The notes below the pieces were generated by a model. That model was not told where the DNA came from, searched no databases, and saw nothing but the letters and a program-made list of their open reading frames with translations. The translations under genes and the position numbers were made by a program. Shown here one piece after another: positions 27,775 through 36,641 of a stretch of DNA of 64,000 nucleotides. Source of the stretch: Nocardia higoensis (lineage in GTDB: Bacteria > Actinomycetota > Actinomycetes > Mycobacteriales > Mycobacteriaceae); the NCBI RefSeq assembly GCF_015477835.1, contig NZ_JADLQN010000001.1, positions 1,984,001 through 2,048,000 of the forward strand, written 5' to 3'. Every line of letters starts with the position of its first letter. Positions within the stretch are counted from its first letter, which is position 1.

Positions 27775-28362
27775 GTGACCACAGTCAACCCCCGAATCCG
27801 CACCCCACGTGCCGAAGTACGGGAAAGAGTCCTGGAAGCGGCTCTGTCCGAGTTCGTCGGCAAAGGATTCGCCGGCACCACGATCGACGCGATCGCCGAG
27901 GTCGCGGGCTTCACCAAGGGCGCCGTCTACTCCAATTTCGGTTCCAAAGACGACTTGTTCTTCGCGTTGCTCGACCAGCAGGTCAGTCGCCGGATCGAGG
28001 CGGTCACCGCGCTGGCCGACGCCGCTGCCACACGTCCCACGTTCGCAGCGATCGGCGAACTCTTGATGCAGGGCCTGCGCGACAACCGGGACTGGCAGCT
28101 GCTGTTCACCGAATACTGGCTGCGCGCTCTCCGAGACGAGGCAGTCCACGAGAGATTCGTGCGACACCGCCGCACCGTCCGGGCCGCGGTCGCCGAGGCT
28201 GTCCAGCGCTTGGACCTGGGAACCGAGATCGACCCCGCCACGACCGCGGTGCTGGTGCTGGCGCTCAACAGCGGCCTGTCGATCGAGGAATTCACCGAAC
28301 CCGGCGTCGTACCGGCAGACCTGTTCGGCGCGGTCCTGCAAGCCGTCATCGCACCGCGATGA
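27775..28362 (+). CDS. TetR-family repressor
   Basis: Protein of 195 residues. The N-terminal HTH (about 15-60) reads GFAGTTIDAIAEVAGFTKGA followed by VYSNFGSKDDLF, a clear TetR recognition region; the C-terminal ligand domain is not assignable. It is the first gene of a two-gene unit: its TGA overlaps the ATG of an alpha/beta hydrolase (ATGA). The operator and leaderless promoter directly upstream indicate self-control. The same operators may act leftward towards the remnant and the lipase. Confidence 0.95.
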   Translation: MTTVNPRIRTPRAEVRERVLEAALSEFVGKGFAGTTIDAIAEVAGFTKGAVYSNFGSKDDLFFALLDQQVSRRIEAVTALADAAATRPTFAAIGELLMQGLRDNRDWQLLFTEYWLRALRDEAVHERFVRHRRTVRAAVAEAVQRLDLGTEIDPATTAVLVLALNSGLSIEEFTEPGVVPADLFGAVLQAVIAPR

Positions 28363-29285
28363 CAGCGATCCCGCGACGTGCCGGACGTGGTGGCGCCGCG
28401 CCGGTGCGCACCGCGATCGGGGAACTGCTCACGATCGGATCCCACGAACTGCATATCCGGCAAGACGGGCCTGCAGACGCCGAACCTCTGCTGCTCGTGC
28501 ACGGTTTCATGGAATCGCTGCACTGGTGGGACCGGCTCACGCCCTTGCTGAGCGACACCTACCGCGTCATCCGGGTCGATCTGGCCGGCTACGGATGCAC
28601 CCGTGCCGCCACCGGGTTCGACGCGAGCTCCCAAGCCGCGCTCCTGGAAGCGGCTCTGGACAGTCTCGAACTCTCCGACCTCACCGCCGTCGGGCACTCC
28701 TGGGGCGCCGATCACGTCCTGTCTTTGGCCGAACGCTCCGATCGAGTTGCCAGAATCGTGGTCATCGGCCAAGCGCCCGACTGCAGCGACTTGCCGATAC
28801 CGGCGATCGCACGCCTGCTGGGCTTCGAAGCCATGGACCCGATAGTCGCTCTAGCGCACCGGCTTGTGCCGGAACCGGTCTTCCGCCGCATCATCGCGCA
28901 CGCGTTCGCCGAGGGATTCGATCTGACGACCTTGGACAACCCCGCACAGCTGTACGCCGATTACAAAGCCATGTCACCGCGAATGTTTCGCGCAGCTGCC
29001 CTGGACCGCCCGAAAGCACTCACGCTACGACCTCTCGACGCCCGAGTACGCGAGCTCGCCCGTCCGACACTGGTAATCCACGGACAGCGAGACCGCATGT
29101 TCGACTGCGCGAGGGCCATCGCCCGATACGCCGCCGTCGGCGCCCGCACCGAAGTAATCCCCGACGCAGGGCACTCACCGCAGGTCGAAACACCACACCA
29201 CGTCGCCGCTCTCATACGAGACTTCTGCGGTGGGCTACCACTGAAGATGACTTCGAGCATCACTGAAGGCGACTTCGAAATCTGA
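28359..29285 (+). CDS. Alpha/beta hydrolase
   Basis: Protein of 308 residues. Oxyanion HG in LLLVHGFMES, nucleophile elbow VGHSWGAD (Ser near residue 112), acid Asp in IHGQRDRMF, His in DAGHSPQVE: a complete catalytic triad. It could be an esterase, epoxide hydrolase or C-C hydrolase; the sequence does not decide. The ATG overlaps the TetR stop, so it is translationally coupled and under the same operators. The substrate is probably the TetR ligand or a relative. Confidence 0.92.
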   Translation: MTAIPRRAGRGGAAPVRTAIGELLTIGSHELHIRQDGPADAEPLLLVHGFMESLHWWDRLTPLLSDTYRVIRVDLAGYGCTRAATGFDASSQAALLEAALDSLELSDLTAVGHSWGADHVLSLAERSDRVARIVVIGQAPDCSDLPIPAIARLLGFEAMDPIVALAHRLVPEPVFRRIIAHAFAEGFDLTTLDNPAQLYADYKAMSPRMFRAAALDRPKALTLRPLDARVRELARPTLVIHGQRDRMFDCARAIARYAAVGARTEVIPDAGHSPQVETPHHVAALIRDFCGGLPLKMTSSITEGDFEI

Positions 29286-29398
29286 CAACGGCCCCTTCGA
29301 CGGCTCGGTCACGCCAACCTAACACGCCACACCCGCCGGTATCGAACGAATGTGCTAACCCACCTCGAACGGCGGAGCCTGCGCACCGCACATCTCGG

Positions 29399-31159
29399 TC
29401 ACGACCGGGCAGATCTACGCCAACCGGCGTCCTCGGGGACGGCGAGACCCGCCAGTTCGAGGGCGACCAGCGCCGCGCGTACCGCCGCGATCGCGAGTTC
29501 GGTGCGGACAGCCAGATCGGCGGGTGAACATCCGCCCGAAGCGGGCAGTGCGGTGTACACCGTCGCTTCGTCCCCGATGAGCTGATCCCCCGCGACCGTT
29601 CCGGCTGCCCCGTTCGCGGCCCGAGCAGTCATGTCAGGCACGGACAACCGCAGAGGGCCCGCTTCGGCGATCACCTCCTCGACGCGAGTGACGAGGTGCG
29701 CTTCTCCCTCCCGGATCATGTGATGGCAGCCCGCGGACGCGGCTGAGGAGACCGGGCCGGGGACGGCGAGCGCGGGGCGGCCGAGCCGACGGGCCCACTT
29801 GACGGTGTTGCGAGCGCCGCTGCGCATCCCCGCTTCCACGACGAGCACACCGTCGGCCAGCGCCGCGACCAGTCGATTACGGGCGAGGAAACAGTGCTTA
29901 CGGGCGACGGCGCCCGGTGGGTACTCGCTGACCACCAGACCGGTTTCGGCGATCTGGGAGAGCAGGCGGTCGTGTTGGGCCGGGTAGGGACGATCCACTC
30001 CGCAGGCGAGCACCGCGACGGTGGGGCCACCGACAGCCAGTGCCGCGCGATGCGCCATCGCGTCGATGCCGAAGGCGGCGCCCGAGACGACGGTCCATCC
30101 CCGCGCGGCCAGCCCACCGACGATCTCGCCGGTCACGTGCTCGCCGTAGCCGGTGCTGCATCGCGCGCCCACCACCGCGAGCGCGCGCTCGCTGATGTCG
30201 AGCAACGAACGCGGACCACGCACCCACAGCACCAGCGGAACCGCGCTGTCCGGATCCCGCCCGGCCTCCAGCTGCCCCAAGCCCAACATCCGCCATGCGG
30301 GCCACTCCGCGTCGTCGGGCGTCACCACCCGGCCACCGAGGCGCCGCACAACCTCCAGATCGGCTTCGGCCCGGTCGATGTCGCGCCGCGCACGGACCGC
30401 CCCGCCGAACGCGTCCGGCAACTCCCGCTCGCGGACCGCTCGTGCGGCCTCGAGCACGCCCACCGCCGCGATCAACGCCGACAGCGGCGCACAAGGCCCC
30501 TGGGCGACACGCGACAGGTACACCCAGGCCAGCCGCCGCCGCTCGTCGTCGGACCGGGCCCCGGAATCATGCACCACATGACGCAGGAGATGTTGTCGAC
30601 GGCGGTCGTCGGGTGCGGTGAGCGCGCGTTCTTCGACCACCGCGCCGCTCGACGCCACCTCCGCCGGACGACCGGTCGAAGATTCGCCTGCGCCGATGCC
30701 GGATCCGGCATCGGGGTGGCCGGGCTCGACGTCTCCCTGCGCCGCCGAGCCGCGGCCGTATCCCGCTCCCTCACCGGTGACCTCGTCCGCGTTCACCGGC
30801 GCCGGAAAACCGGAAACCTCTTGTCGCGCGGCCGCATCCGAGACCACACTCGAACCGCGTGCGCCGAGTACACAGCCGAGATCCACAGAACCGCCGGCGT
30901 TCGGCCCACCGACCGCACTCGATTCACGAACTCCGCTCGGACCCTCGACACCTCCAGCACCCACGGCTGCGGCCTCGGCACCTCGTGCGACCTCGATGTC
31001 GCCGGGTTCGCGAACTACACGGCTGTTGCGCACCGCGCTCGTTCGATGTGCCCGTCCGATGCCGGGCACATCGCAGATTACCTCGGGCACAATCACTTTC
31101 CCTTCGGTTTCGCCGACATCCACCGAGATTTCCGGCGTGTCTTTCCCCGGCCGTGTCAT
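29399..31159 (-). CDS. dprA: DNA-processing protein DprA with long N-terminal extension
   Basis: Protein of 586 residues. The conserved part, which loads RecA onto incoming single strands in transformation, begins near residue 205 (RRLAWVYLSRVAQGPCAPL), with the Rossmann motif VVGARCSTGYG and SGAAFGIDAMAHRAAL, and a C-terminal winged-helix-like domain. Residues 1-200 are Gly/Ala/Val/Ser-rich and have no recognised domain; mycobacterial DprA has about 390 residues in all. ATG 31159 overlaps the comM-like stop (ATGA), supporting this start by coupling; GTG codons near 30577 would give a normal-length protein. Confidence 0.9.
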   Translation of the reverse strand: MTRPGKDTPEISVDVGETEGKVIVPEVICDVPGIGRAHRTSAVRNSRVVREPGDIEVARGAEAAAVGAGGVEGPSGVRESSAVGGPNAGGSVDLGCVLGARGSSVVSDAAARQEVSGFPAPVNADEVTGEGAGYGRGSAAQGDVEPGHPDAGSGIGAGESSTGRPAEVASSGAVVEERALTAPDDRRRQHLLRHVVHDSGARSDDERRRLAWVYLSRVAQGPCAPLSALIAAVGVLEAARAVRERELPDAFGGAVRARRDIDRAEADLEVVRRLGGRVVTPDDAEWPAWRMLGLGQLEAGRDPDSAVPLVLWVRGPRSLLDISERALAVVGARCSTGYGEHVTGEIVGGLAARGWTVVSGAAFGIDAMAHRAALAVGGPTVAVLACGVDRPYPAQHDRLLSQIAETGLVVSEYPPGAVARKHCFLARNRLVAALADGVLVVEAGMRSGARNTVKWARRLGRPALAVPGPVSSAASAGCHHMIREGEAHLVTRVEEVIAEAGPLRLSVPDMTARAANGAAGTVAGDQLIGDEATVYTALPASGGCSPADLAVRTELAIAAVRAALVALELAGLAVPEDAGWRRSARS

Positions 31160-32664
31160 TGCGCGCTCCGGCGGCGAAAGTTCAACGCCAGCATCACGTC
31201 TCGCGCCGAGGGCAACGTGCCACCGCCCAGGTCGCTGATCGTCCAGGCGACGCGGATCGCGCGATCTGCGCCGCGCGCGGAAAGCCTGCCCATCCGGACG
31301 GCCGCTTCCAACGGGGCGATGGCGTCCGGGGGCAACGGAAACCTCCGCCGCAGAACATGCCCCGGTACCTCGGCATTGAGACGCCAGCCGTCGGCACGCC
31401 AGCGCTCGGCGGCGGCCACTCGGGCGCGGGCCACCCGTTCGCGCACGGCGGCGCTGCTCTCGGCCGCCTCGGAAGTCAGCACCGGCCCGGTGTGACCGTG
31501 CATCCGTACCCACAGGTCGATGCGATCCATCAGTGGTCCGGACAGTTTGCCGAGATAGCGGCGCCGTGCCAGCGGCGGGCAGACACAGTCGATGTCGCGT
31601 GCGGGAGCGCACGGGCACGGATTGGCCGCCAGCACCAGCTGGAACCGTGCCGGATAGCGCGCCACCCCGTCACGCCGGGCGATGCGCACCTCCCCCTCCT
31701 CCAAGGGGGTGCGCATGGCTTCGAGCACCTTGGTACCGACTTCGGCGCATTCGTCGAGGAACAACACACCGCGATGCGCGCGACTGACCGCACCGGGCCG
31801 CGCCGTGCCCGACCCGCCGCCGATCATGGCGGTGACCGAGGTGGAGTGATGCGGCGCGACGAAGGGCGGCACCGTCACCAGTGGATGCTCGCCGGACAGG
31901 GCCCCCGCCATGGAGTGGATGGCGGTCACCTCCAGCGACTCGGCGTCGGTGAGCGGCGGAAGCAGACCGGGAAGACGTTGGGCCAGCATGGTTTTGCCGA
32001 TGCCGGGCGGACCGGTGAGCAACAGATGGTGACCACCCGCGGCGGCGACCTCCAGTGCCCAGCGGGCCTCCTCCTGCCCCACCACTTCGCTCAGATCACC
32101 AGGCGGGACCGTCATGTCCGGCAGCAGACCCTCCGGTTCGGCGAGTGTGCCCTCTCCCCGCAGCCAGGCCACGAATTCGCGCAGGCTGCTCACACCGAGC
32201 ACCTCGATACCGCGCACCAGCCCCGCTTCGGCCAGCGCTTCGCGCGGCACCACCACGGTCGCACAGCCCGCGCGGCGTGCGGTCAACACCGCGGGCAGGA
32301 CACCGCGCACCCGACGCACCCGCCCGTCGAGGGCGAGTTCGCCCAGCAACACCGTCTTCGCGAGCTTGGTCGCCGGTACCGCGTCGGCGGCGTCGAGGAC
32401 CGAGGCGGCCAGGGCGAGGTCGTAGACACTGCCCAGTTTCGGCAGGGTGGCCGGGCTCAGCGCGAGAACGACCCGGCCGTCCGGCCACTTCTCCCCCGAG
32501 TTCGCCACCGCCGCGCGCACCCTGTCCCTGGACTCGGAGAGCGCGGTGTCGGGCAGGCCGACCAGATGCACCGAGGGCAGTCCCTGGCCGATGTCGGCCT
32601 CGATCTCGACCAACTGCCCGTCCACGCCGGCGACCGCGACCGAATGAGCTCGCCCGAGCGCCAT
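31156..32664 (-). CDS. YifB/ComM-type Mg-chelatase-like AAA ATPase
   Basis: Protein of 502 residues. Order: an N-terminal Lon-protease-like domain (GLPSVHLVGLPDTALSESRD), a ChlI-type AAA domain with Walker A GPPGIGKTM near residue 220, and a C-terminal Mg-chelatase-associated part with four cysteines (near NPCPC and DCVCPP). ComM is a hexameric helicase for branch migration in transformation. It lies between yraN and dprA, overlapping each by 1-4 bases (TGATG and ATGA), a tightly coupled competence unit. Confidence 0.95.
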   Translation of the reverse strand: MALGRAHSVAVAGVDGQLVEIEADIGQGLPSVHLVGLPDTALSESRDRVRAAVANSGEKWPDGRVVLALSPATLPKLGSVYDLALAASVLDAADAVPATKLAKTVLLGELALDGRVRRVRGVLPAVLTARRAGCATVVVPREALAEAGLVRGIEVLGVSSLREFVAWLRGEGTLAEPEGLLPDMTVPPGDLSEVVGQEEARWALEVAAAGGHHLLLTGPPGIGKTMLAQRLPGLLPPLTDAESLEVTAIHSMAGALSGEHPLVTVPPFVAPHHSTSVTAMIGGGSGTARPGAVSRAHRGVLFLDECAEVGTKVLEAMRTPLEEGEVRIARRDGVARYPARFQLVLAANPCPCAPARDIDCVCPPLARRRYLGKLSGPLMDRIDLWVRMHGHTGPVLTSEAAESSAAVRERVARARVAAAERWRADGWRLNAEVPGHVLRRRFPLPPDAIAPLEAAVRMGRLSARGADRAIRVAWTISDLGGGTLPSARDVMLALNFRRRSAQ

Positions 32665-33047
32665 CAGAAGACCGCCTGGAGATGATCGATGACCGGGCCT
32701 CGCCCCGGTGTCATCAGCACCGACACCACGTCGAAGCGGATGTGCCGCCACGGGCCGTCCTGTTCGGCCAGCCAGAGCAGGGCGAGCCGACGGATGCGTT
32801 GCCGCTTGCTGAACGTGACGGCTTCGGCGGGCGTGCCGTAGGCCAGCCCGCGGCGTGTCTTCACCTCCACGAAGACGGTGGTCGTCGCGTCCTGCGCGAT
32901 CAGATCCAGCTCGCCGTATCGGCACCGCCAGTTCCGCGCGACGATCTCCAAGCCCGCGTCCCGCAGGAACCGGGCCGCCAGTTCTTCCCCTCGTGCGCCG
33001 AGCGCCTGTTTGTCTCCCACGCGGCCCATCGTGGCCGTATCCGGCAT
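32664..33047 (-). CDS. yraN: YraN (UPF0102) endonuclease-like protein
   Basis: Protein of 127 residues. The core GARGEELAARFLRDAGLEIV, CRYGELDLIAQD and VFVEVKTRRG is the UPF0102 signature, a PD-(D/E)xK nuclease-like fold with E-x-D and E-V-K. Role unknown, probably DNA or repair related. Starts at 33029 and 33020 are also possible. Its stop overlaps the ATG of the comM-like gene by one base. Confidence 0.92.
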   Translation of the reverse strand: MPDTATMGRVGDKQALGARGEELAARFLRDAGLEIVARNWRCRYGELDLIAQDATTTVFVEVKTRRGLAYGTPAEAVTFSKRQRIRRLALLWLAEQDGPWRHIRFDVVSVLMTPGRGPVIDHLQAVF

Positions 33048-33084
33048 GGGCGCCCGGAGCGCGACCTGGGCTCACGCACCACCC

Positions 33085-33111
33085 TGTGGACTACCGGGCG
33101 GCTGTGCACAA
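33085..33111 (-). promoter_or_regulatory. Pair of DnaA-box-like sites
   Basis: On the minus strand TTGTGCACA (33103-33111) and TAGTCCACA (33085-33093), each one base from the TTGTCCACA DnaA box, in the short gap before yraN. Confidence 0.3.
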
Positions 33112-33119
33112 CTGCCCGG

Positions 33120-33425
33120 CTATTCGGGAAGCCGCAGGTCCGGCTTCTCCAACTCCTCGATGTTGACGTCCTTGAACGTGATCACCCGGACGTGCTTGAC
33201 GAAGCGGGCGGGTCGGTACATGTCCCAGACCCAGGCATCGCTCATACGCACTTCGAAGTACACCTCGCCGTCGGCGTTCTGCGGACGCAGCTCGACGGAA
33301 TTGGCCAGGTAGAAGCGACGCTCGGTCTCCACCACGTACGAGAACTGACCGACGATGTCCTTGTACTCGCGATACAGCGAGAGCTCCATCTCGGTTTCGT
33401 ACTTCTCGAGGTCCTCGGCACTCAT
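33120..33425 (-). CDS. DUF2469 protein
   Basis: Protein of 101 residues, SAEDLEKYETEMELSLYREY at its start and an acidic, aromatic-rich core. It is the strongly conserved actinobacterial DUF2469 family (Rv2901c-like), unknown function, cytoplasmic. ATG 33425 is preceded by AAGGAGG at about 12 bases. It sits between rnhB and yraN as in mycobacteria. Confidence 0.93.
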   Translation of the reverse strand: MSAEDLEKYETEMELSLYREYKDIVGQFSYVVETERRFYLANSVELRPQNADGEVYFEVRMSDAWVWDMYRPARFVKHVRVITFKDVNIEELEKPDLRLPE

Positions 33426-33471
33426 CGGGTGGGACGTCCTCCTTCTCGGCGCACTGCGTCGTATTCGACAA

Positions 33472-34230
33472 TCATCCCGCATGCGCCGATTCGGCAGCCA
33501 CCCGGCTGCCCTCCTCGGCACCGTCGGCGAGCACCCGACCCGCGTGGTCGACCGCGGCGCCGGGCCGCGTCGATCCCCGTTCGTCGCGTACATTGCGCCA
33601 GGATCTGCGGTGCTCGGGACAGGGACCGAGTCGCTTCAACGCCGCGATGTGCTCGGATGTGTTGTAGCCCTTGTGGGCCGCGAAACCATACCCCGGATGG
33701 CGGCGGTCCAATTCGATCATGATCCGGTCCCGGGTGACCTTGGCGAGGATGCTGGCGGCCGCGATGCAGGCCGCGGTCGCGTCCCCGCCGATCACCGGCA
33801 GGGAGGGCACCGCGAGCCCGGGCACCCGGAAACCGTCGGTGAGGACATAGCCCGGCCGCTGTCGCAGGCCCGCCACCGCGCGGCGCATGCCCTCGATGTT
33901 GGCCACGTGGATACCGATCGCGTCGACCTCCGCGGCCGGGATCACCACGACCTCGTAGGCCAGCGCCAGCCTGGTGATCACCGGGAACAACCGCTCACGC
34001 GTCGCCTCGGTGAGTTTCTTGGAGTCGTCGAGGTCGGCCAGCCGGTCGTAGGCCTTGGGCGCGAGCAGACAGGAGGCGACCACCAGCGGTCCGGCGCACG
34101 GCCCGCGTCCCGCCTCGTCCACCCCGGCCACCGGGCCGAGCCCGCCGCGGATCAGCGCCGCTTCCAGCGTGCGCAAACCACCCGCCTTGCGCATCACCAT
34201 GCGCGGCGGCCACCCCATTCGTACTGTCAC
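33472..34230 (-). CDS. rnhB: Ribonuclease HII
   Basis: Protein of 252 residues that removes ribonucleotides from DNA-RNA hybrids. [17 protein letters not shown] provides catalytic D38 and E39, and LTDGFRVPG supplies the next acidic residue. GTG 34230 has GGGAGG 8 bases upstream. The last 35 residues after the RNase HII fold are not conserved. Gene order lepB-rnhB-DUF2469 matches the mycobacterial one. Confidence 0.97.
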   Translation of the reverse strand: MTVRMGWPPRMVMRKAGGLRTLEAALIRGGLGPVAGVDEAGRGPCAGPLVVASCLLAPKAYDRLADLDDSKKLTEATRERLFPVITRLALAYEVVVIPAAEVDAIGIHVANIEGMRRAVAGLRQRPGYVLTDGFRVPGLAVPSLPVIGGDATAACIAAASILAKVTRDRIMIELDRRHPGYGFAAHKGYNTSEHIAALKRLGPCPEHRRSWRNVRDERGSTRPGAAVDHAGRVLADGAEEGSRVAAESAHAG

Positions 34231-34251
34231 TCTTCGATCCTCCCCCGCCGA

Positions 34252-35034
34252 TCAGTTCGCCTGCGGGTCCTCGGATCGGATCGGTCCGATCCGGCCGGGC
34301 GGCCAGATCTTGAACACCGCTTTGCCGCGCACATTGTCGATCGGCACGGTGCCCTGCCACTCGTCTCCCACATGCGCGCGCGAGTCCGCGGACTGGTTGC
34401 GGTTGTCGCCCATCACCCACAGATGGCCTTCGGGCACGACGACCGGGCCGAACACCCGGCCGGATGGGTAGGAGGCGTTCTGCTGGCCGGGAAGCCAGCG
34501 GAAATCGTTCTCCACATACGGCTCGACCAGCGCCTTGCCATCGACCATCACCCGCCCCTCGGCGTCACAGCACTGGACGGTCTGACCGCCGACCGCGATG
34601 ACCCGTTTGACCAGATCGTTCTCGTCCGGCGGGACGAGTCCGAAGTAGGAGAGGAAGTTCTGCAGGCCGCGTACCACCGCGTTGTCCGAGCGGATCGACT
34701 GGTAGCGGGTGTTCCACGATTCCGGACCGACGAAGACCACCACGTCACCCGGCTGCGGGTCGCTGCTGTAGTAGCTGATCTTCTGCACGTAGATGCGATC
34801 GCCGATCTGCAGTGTCTCCTCCATCGACTGCGAGGGGATCACATACGGACGGCCGACGAAGGTGACCATCAACGCCGCGATGACGGCGGCGATCACGATG
34901 AGGACCGGTAGCTCCTGCCAGAACGGCCGTTGCGGCTTGGCTTTGCGCTTCGCATTGCGGCGGCCACGGCGCCTGCCGCCCGCGCCTTCATCGTCCGAAT
35001 CGGACACTCGCACCGATCCACTCTCGTCTGCCAC
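34252..35034 (-). CDS. lepB: Signal peptidase I
   Basis: Protein of 260 residues that removes signal peptides at the outer membrane face. A basic N-terminus and one membrane helix (about 42-60) precede the Ser/Lys dyad: S70 in IPSQSM and K143 in LVKRVIAVGG; MGDNRNQSADSR is the box E motif. GTG start 35034. It follows rplS and precedes rnhB, both on the same strand. Confidence 0.98.
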   Translation of the reverse strand: MADESGSVRVSDSDDEGAGGRRRGRRNAKRKAKPQRPFWQELPVLIVIAAVIAALMVTFVGRPYVIPSQSMEETLQIGDRIYVQKISYYSSDPQPGDVVVFVGPESWNTRYQSIRSDNAVVRGLQNFLSYFGLVPPDENDLVKRVIAVGGQTVQCCDAEGRVMVDGKALVEPYVENDFRWLPGQQNASYPSGRVFGPVVVPEGHLWVMGDNRNQSADSRAHVGDEWQGTVPIDNVRGKAVFKIWPPGRIGPIRSEDPQAN

Positions 35035-35047
35035 GCCGAACAGACTA

Positions 35048-35080
35048 GCCCGGCACCGGAACGTACGTCCGATGCCGGGC
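35048..35080 (-). terminator. Hairpin downstream of rplS
   Basis: GCCCGGCA (35048-35055) pairs with TGCCGGGC (35073-35080), with further pairing of CCGGA and TCCG inside. It lies between rplS and lepB and would end or attenuate rplS transcription. No U tract. Confidence 0.55.
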
Positions 35081-35117
35081 CAGTCGAAGATCAGTTGTGC
35101 CCCGCGAGGGCGAGCGC

Positions 35118-35459
35118 TCAGCGCTTCTCCTTGATCTTGGCCGCCTTACCGCGCAGGTCGCGCAGGTAGTACAGCTTCGCGCGGCGGACATCACCGCGGG
35201 TCACGACGTCGATGTGATCGATGTTGGGGCTGTGCACCGGGAAGGTGCGCTCGACGCCGACACCGAAGGACACCTTGCGCACGGTGAAGGTCTCGCGGAT
35301 GCCACCACCCTGGCGACGGATCACGACGCCCTTGAAGACCTGGATGCGCTCCTTCGAGCCTTCGATGACCTTCACGTGCACGTTCAGGGTGTCGCCGGGA
35401 CGGAAGTCCGGGACATCGCTGCGCAGCGACTTTTCGTCGACGAAGTCAAGGGTGTTCAT
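35118..35459 (-). CDS. rplS: 50S ribosomal protein L19
   Basis: Protein of 113 residues. [20 protein letters not shown] and [17 protein letters not shown] are L19 signatures. ATG 35459 has AAGGA 6 bases upstream. It sits at the intersubunit bridge of the ribosome. The next upstream gene (35635) is an unrelated membrane protein; trmD, normally adjacent in many bacteria, is 8 kb away. Confidence 0.98.
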   Translation of the reverse strand: MNTLDFVDEKSLRSDVPDFRPGDTLNVHVKVIEGSKERIQVFKGVVIRRQGGGIRETFTVRKVSFGVGVERTFPVHSPNIDHIDVVTRGDVRRAKLYYLRDLRGKAAKIKEKR

Positions 35460-35634
35460 TTTCATCCTTCTGGAGTTCGCGCGAACAGAGGACCCTGGCG
35501 GCACACGTGTGCGCGACCGGTTCATGCTCCGAATTAGGGGATGCCCCCGGGGTCGGGAAAAGCGCCCAGGGCAACCCGAGCATTGTGCCAGATCGGAGCG
35601 CCGCGGAGAAAATCGGGCCGCCCCGCACCCCAGC

Positions 35635-36597
35635 TCACGGACCGCGGCTCACGGTGGCGTCGGTCGTCGACTCGGCGTGCTCCCCTGTCCGTACACCGTC
35701 CCCGTCCGCCTCCTCGCCCGGCTCGTGGTGGCCCGTGCCGGGACGGTCCGCGATCCAGGAGAAGTGATGCCGGTGCGGCGAGGGCGGCGCAGGCACCACG
35801 GTGCGGCTGAGCTCGGCCTCGGCAGCCGTGCGGACATGCTCGACGTCGGGCTTGCCCGCGACCAGGTCCTGCACGAAGATCTTCGCCCGGATGACCGGCC
35901 TGCGGTAGCGACGTTCCCGCACGATCGCGCGCGCCATCAGTCGCCGCCGATCGCCGTAGCGCCACCGGGCCCACGGCGCGCCCGGCCTGCTCAACCGCAG
36001 CGCACCGACGAACAGCAGCGGTGGGAAGAACATCCCGAACAGGCCGGTCCAGATCTTGCCCTTGGCGATGACGATCGCGGCCATCGCCAGATTCGCCAGC
36101 GCGAACGCGACCGCCACCAGGTGCCCCCAGGTGCCCAGCGAGTCGCGGAAATCGTTGACCTCGAGCAACGAGAGTGGATGGAAGCCCAGCAACAGCAGAC
36201 CGGTCACGGCCAGCGCGACGAAGACCGCGTCCACCGAGGTGCGACCTTGTTCCTCCCAGTAGACATCGCGCAGGTAGTAGATGAGCGCGAACTCGTCGAG
36301 CACCAGCGCCGCGCCGACCCCGAACCCGGCGGCCAGTGCCGCGGCGACCGGGGTACTCGCGTCCTCGAGGACCGCGACCATGCCGAGCCCGGAACCGAGG
36401 ACGAGGACCACGCCGAACACCATGTGGTGGATGTGCACGTCACCGGCGCGCAGGTTGCCCGGCCACCAACGCACCTGCGCCCGGATCATCCGCACGCTGA
36501 GCCGGATGAACAGGAAGCCGAGCATGAACCCGAACAGGAAGCACAACAGCGGCAATCGGCCGGTCGCGATCACGTCCTCTTCGAGCCACCGTCGCAT
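35635..36597 (-). CDS. Multispanning membrane protein with HIHH motif, unknown
   Basis: Protein of 320 residues. Several transmembrane helices (about residues 14-35, 58-80, 85-100, 123-142, 160-178, 182-200) are followed by a hydrophilic C-terminal tail of 120 residues rich in Arg, His and Pro. [11 protein letters not shown] at about residues 52-62 puts three histidines at a membrane edge and [19 protein letters not shown] adds acidic residues, a possible metal site. I cannot name the family. It is 45 bases from the tex stop on the same strand. Confidence 0.85.
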   Translation of the reverse strand: MRRWLEEDVIATGRLPLLCFLFGFMLGFLFIRLSVRMIRAQVRWWPGNLRAGDVHIHHMVFGVVLVLGSGLGMVAVLEDASTPVAAALAAGFGVGAALVLDEFALIYYLRDVYWEEQGRTSVDAVFVALAVTGLLLLGFHPLSLLEVNDFRDSLGTWGHLVAVAFALANLAMAAIVIAKGKIWTGLFGMFFPPLLFVGALRLSRPGAPWARWRYGDRRRLMARAIVRERRYRRPVIRAKIFVQDLVAGKPDVEHVRTAAEAELSRTVVPAPPSPHRHHFSWIADRPGTGHHEPGEEADGDGVRTGEHAESTTDATVSRGP

Positions 36598-36641
36598 GAC
36601 CGCCGATTCCTCCCCTCGTCGCCGGGTGCCCGGCTCCGGGG

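Noticed and set aside
29300-29398. Terminator or small RNA after the hydrolase gene
   Set aside because: No convincing stem found in the gap.
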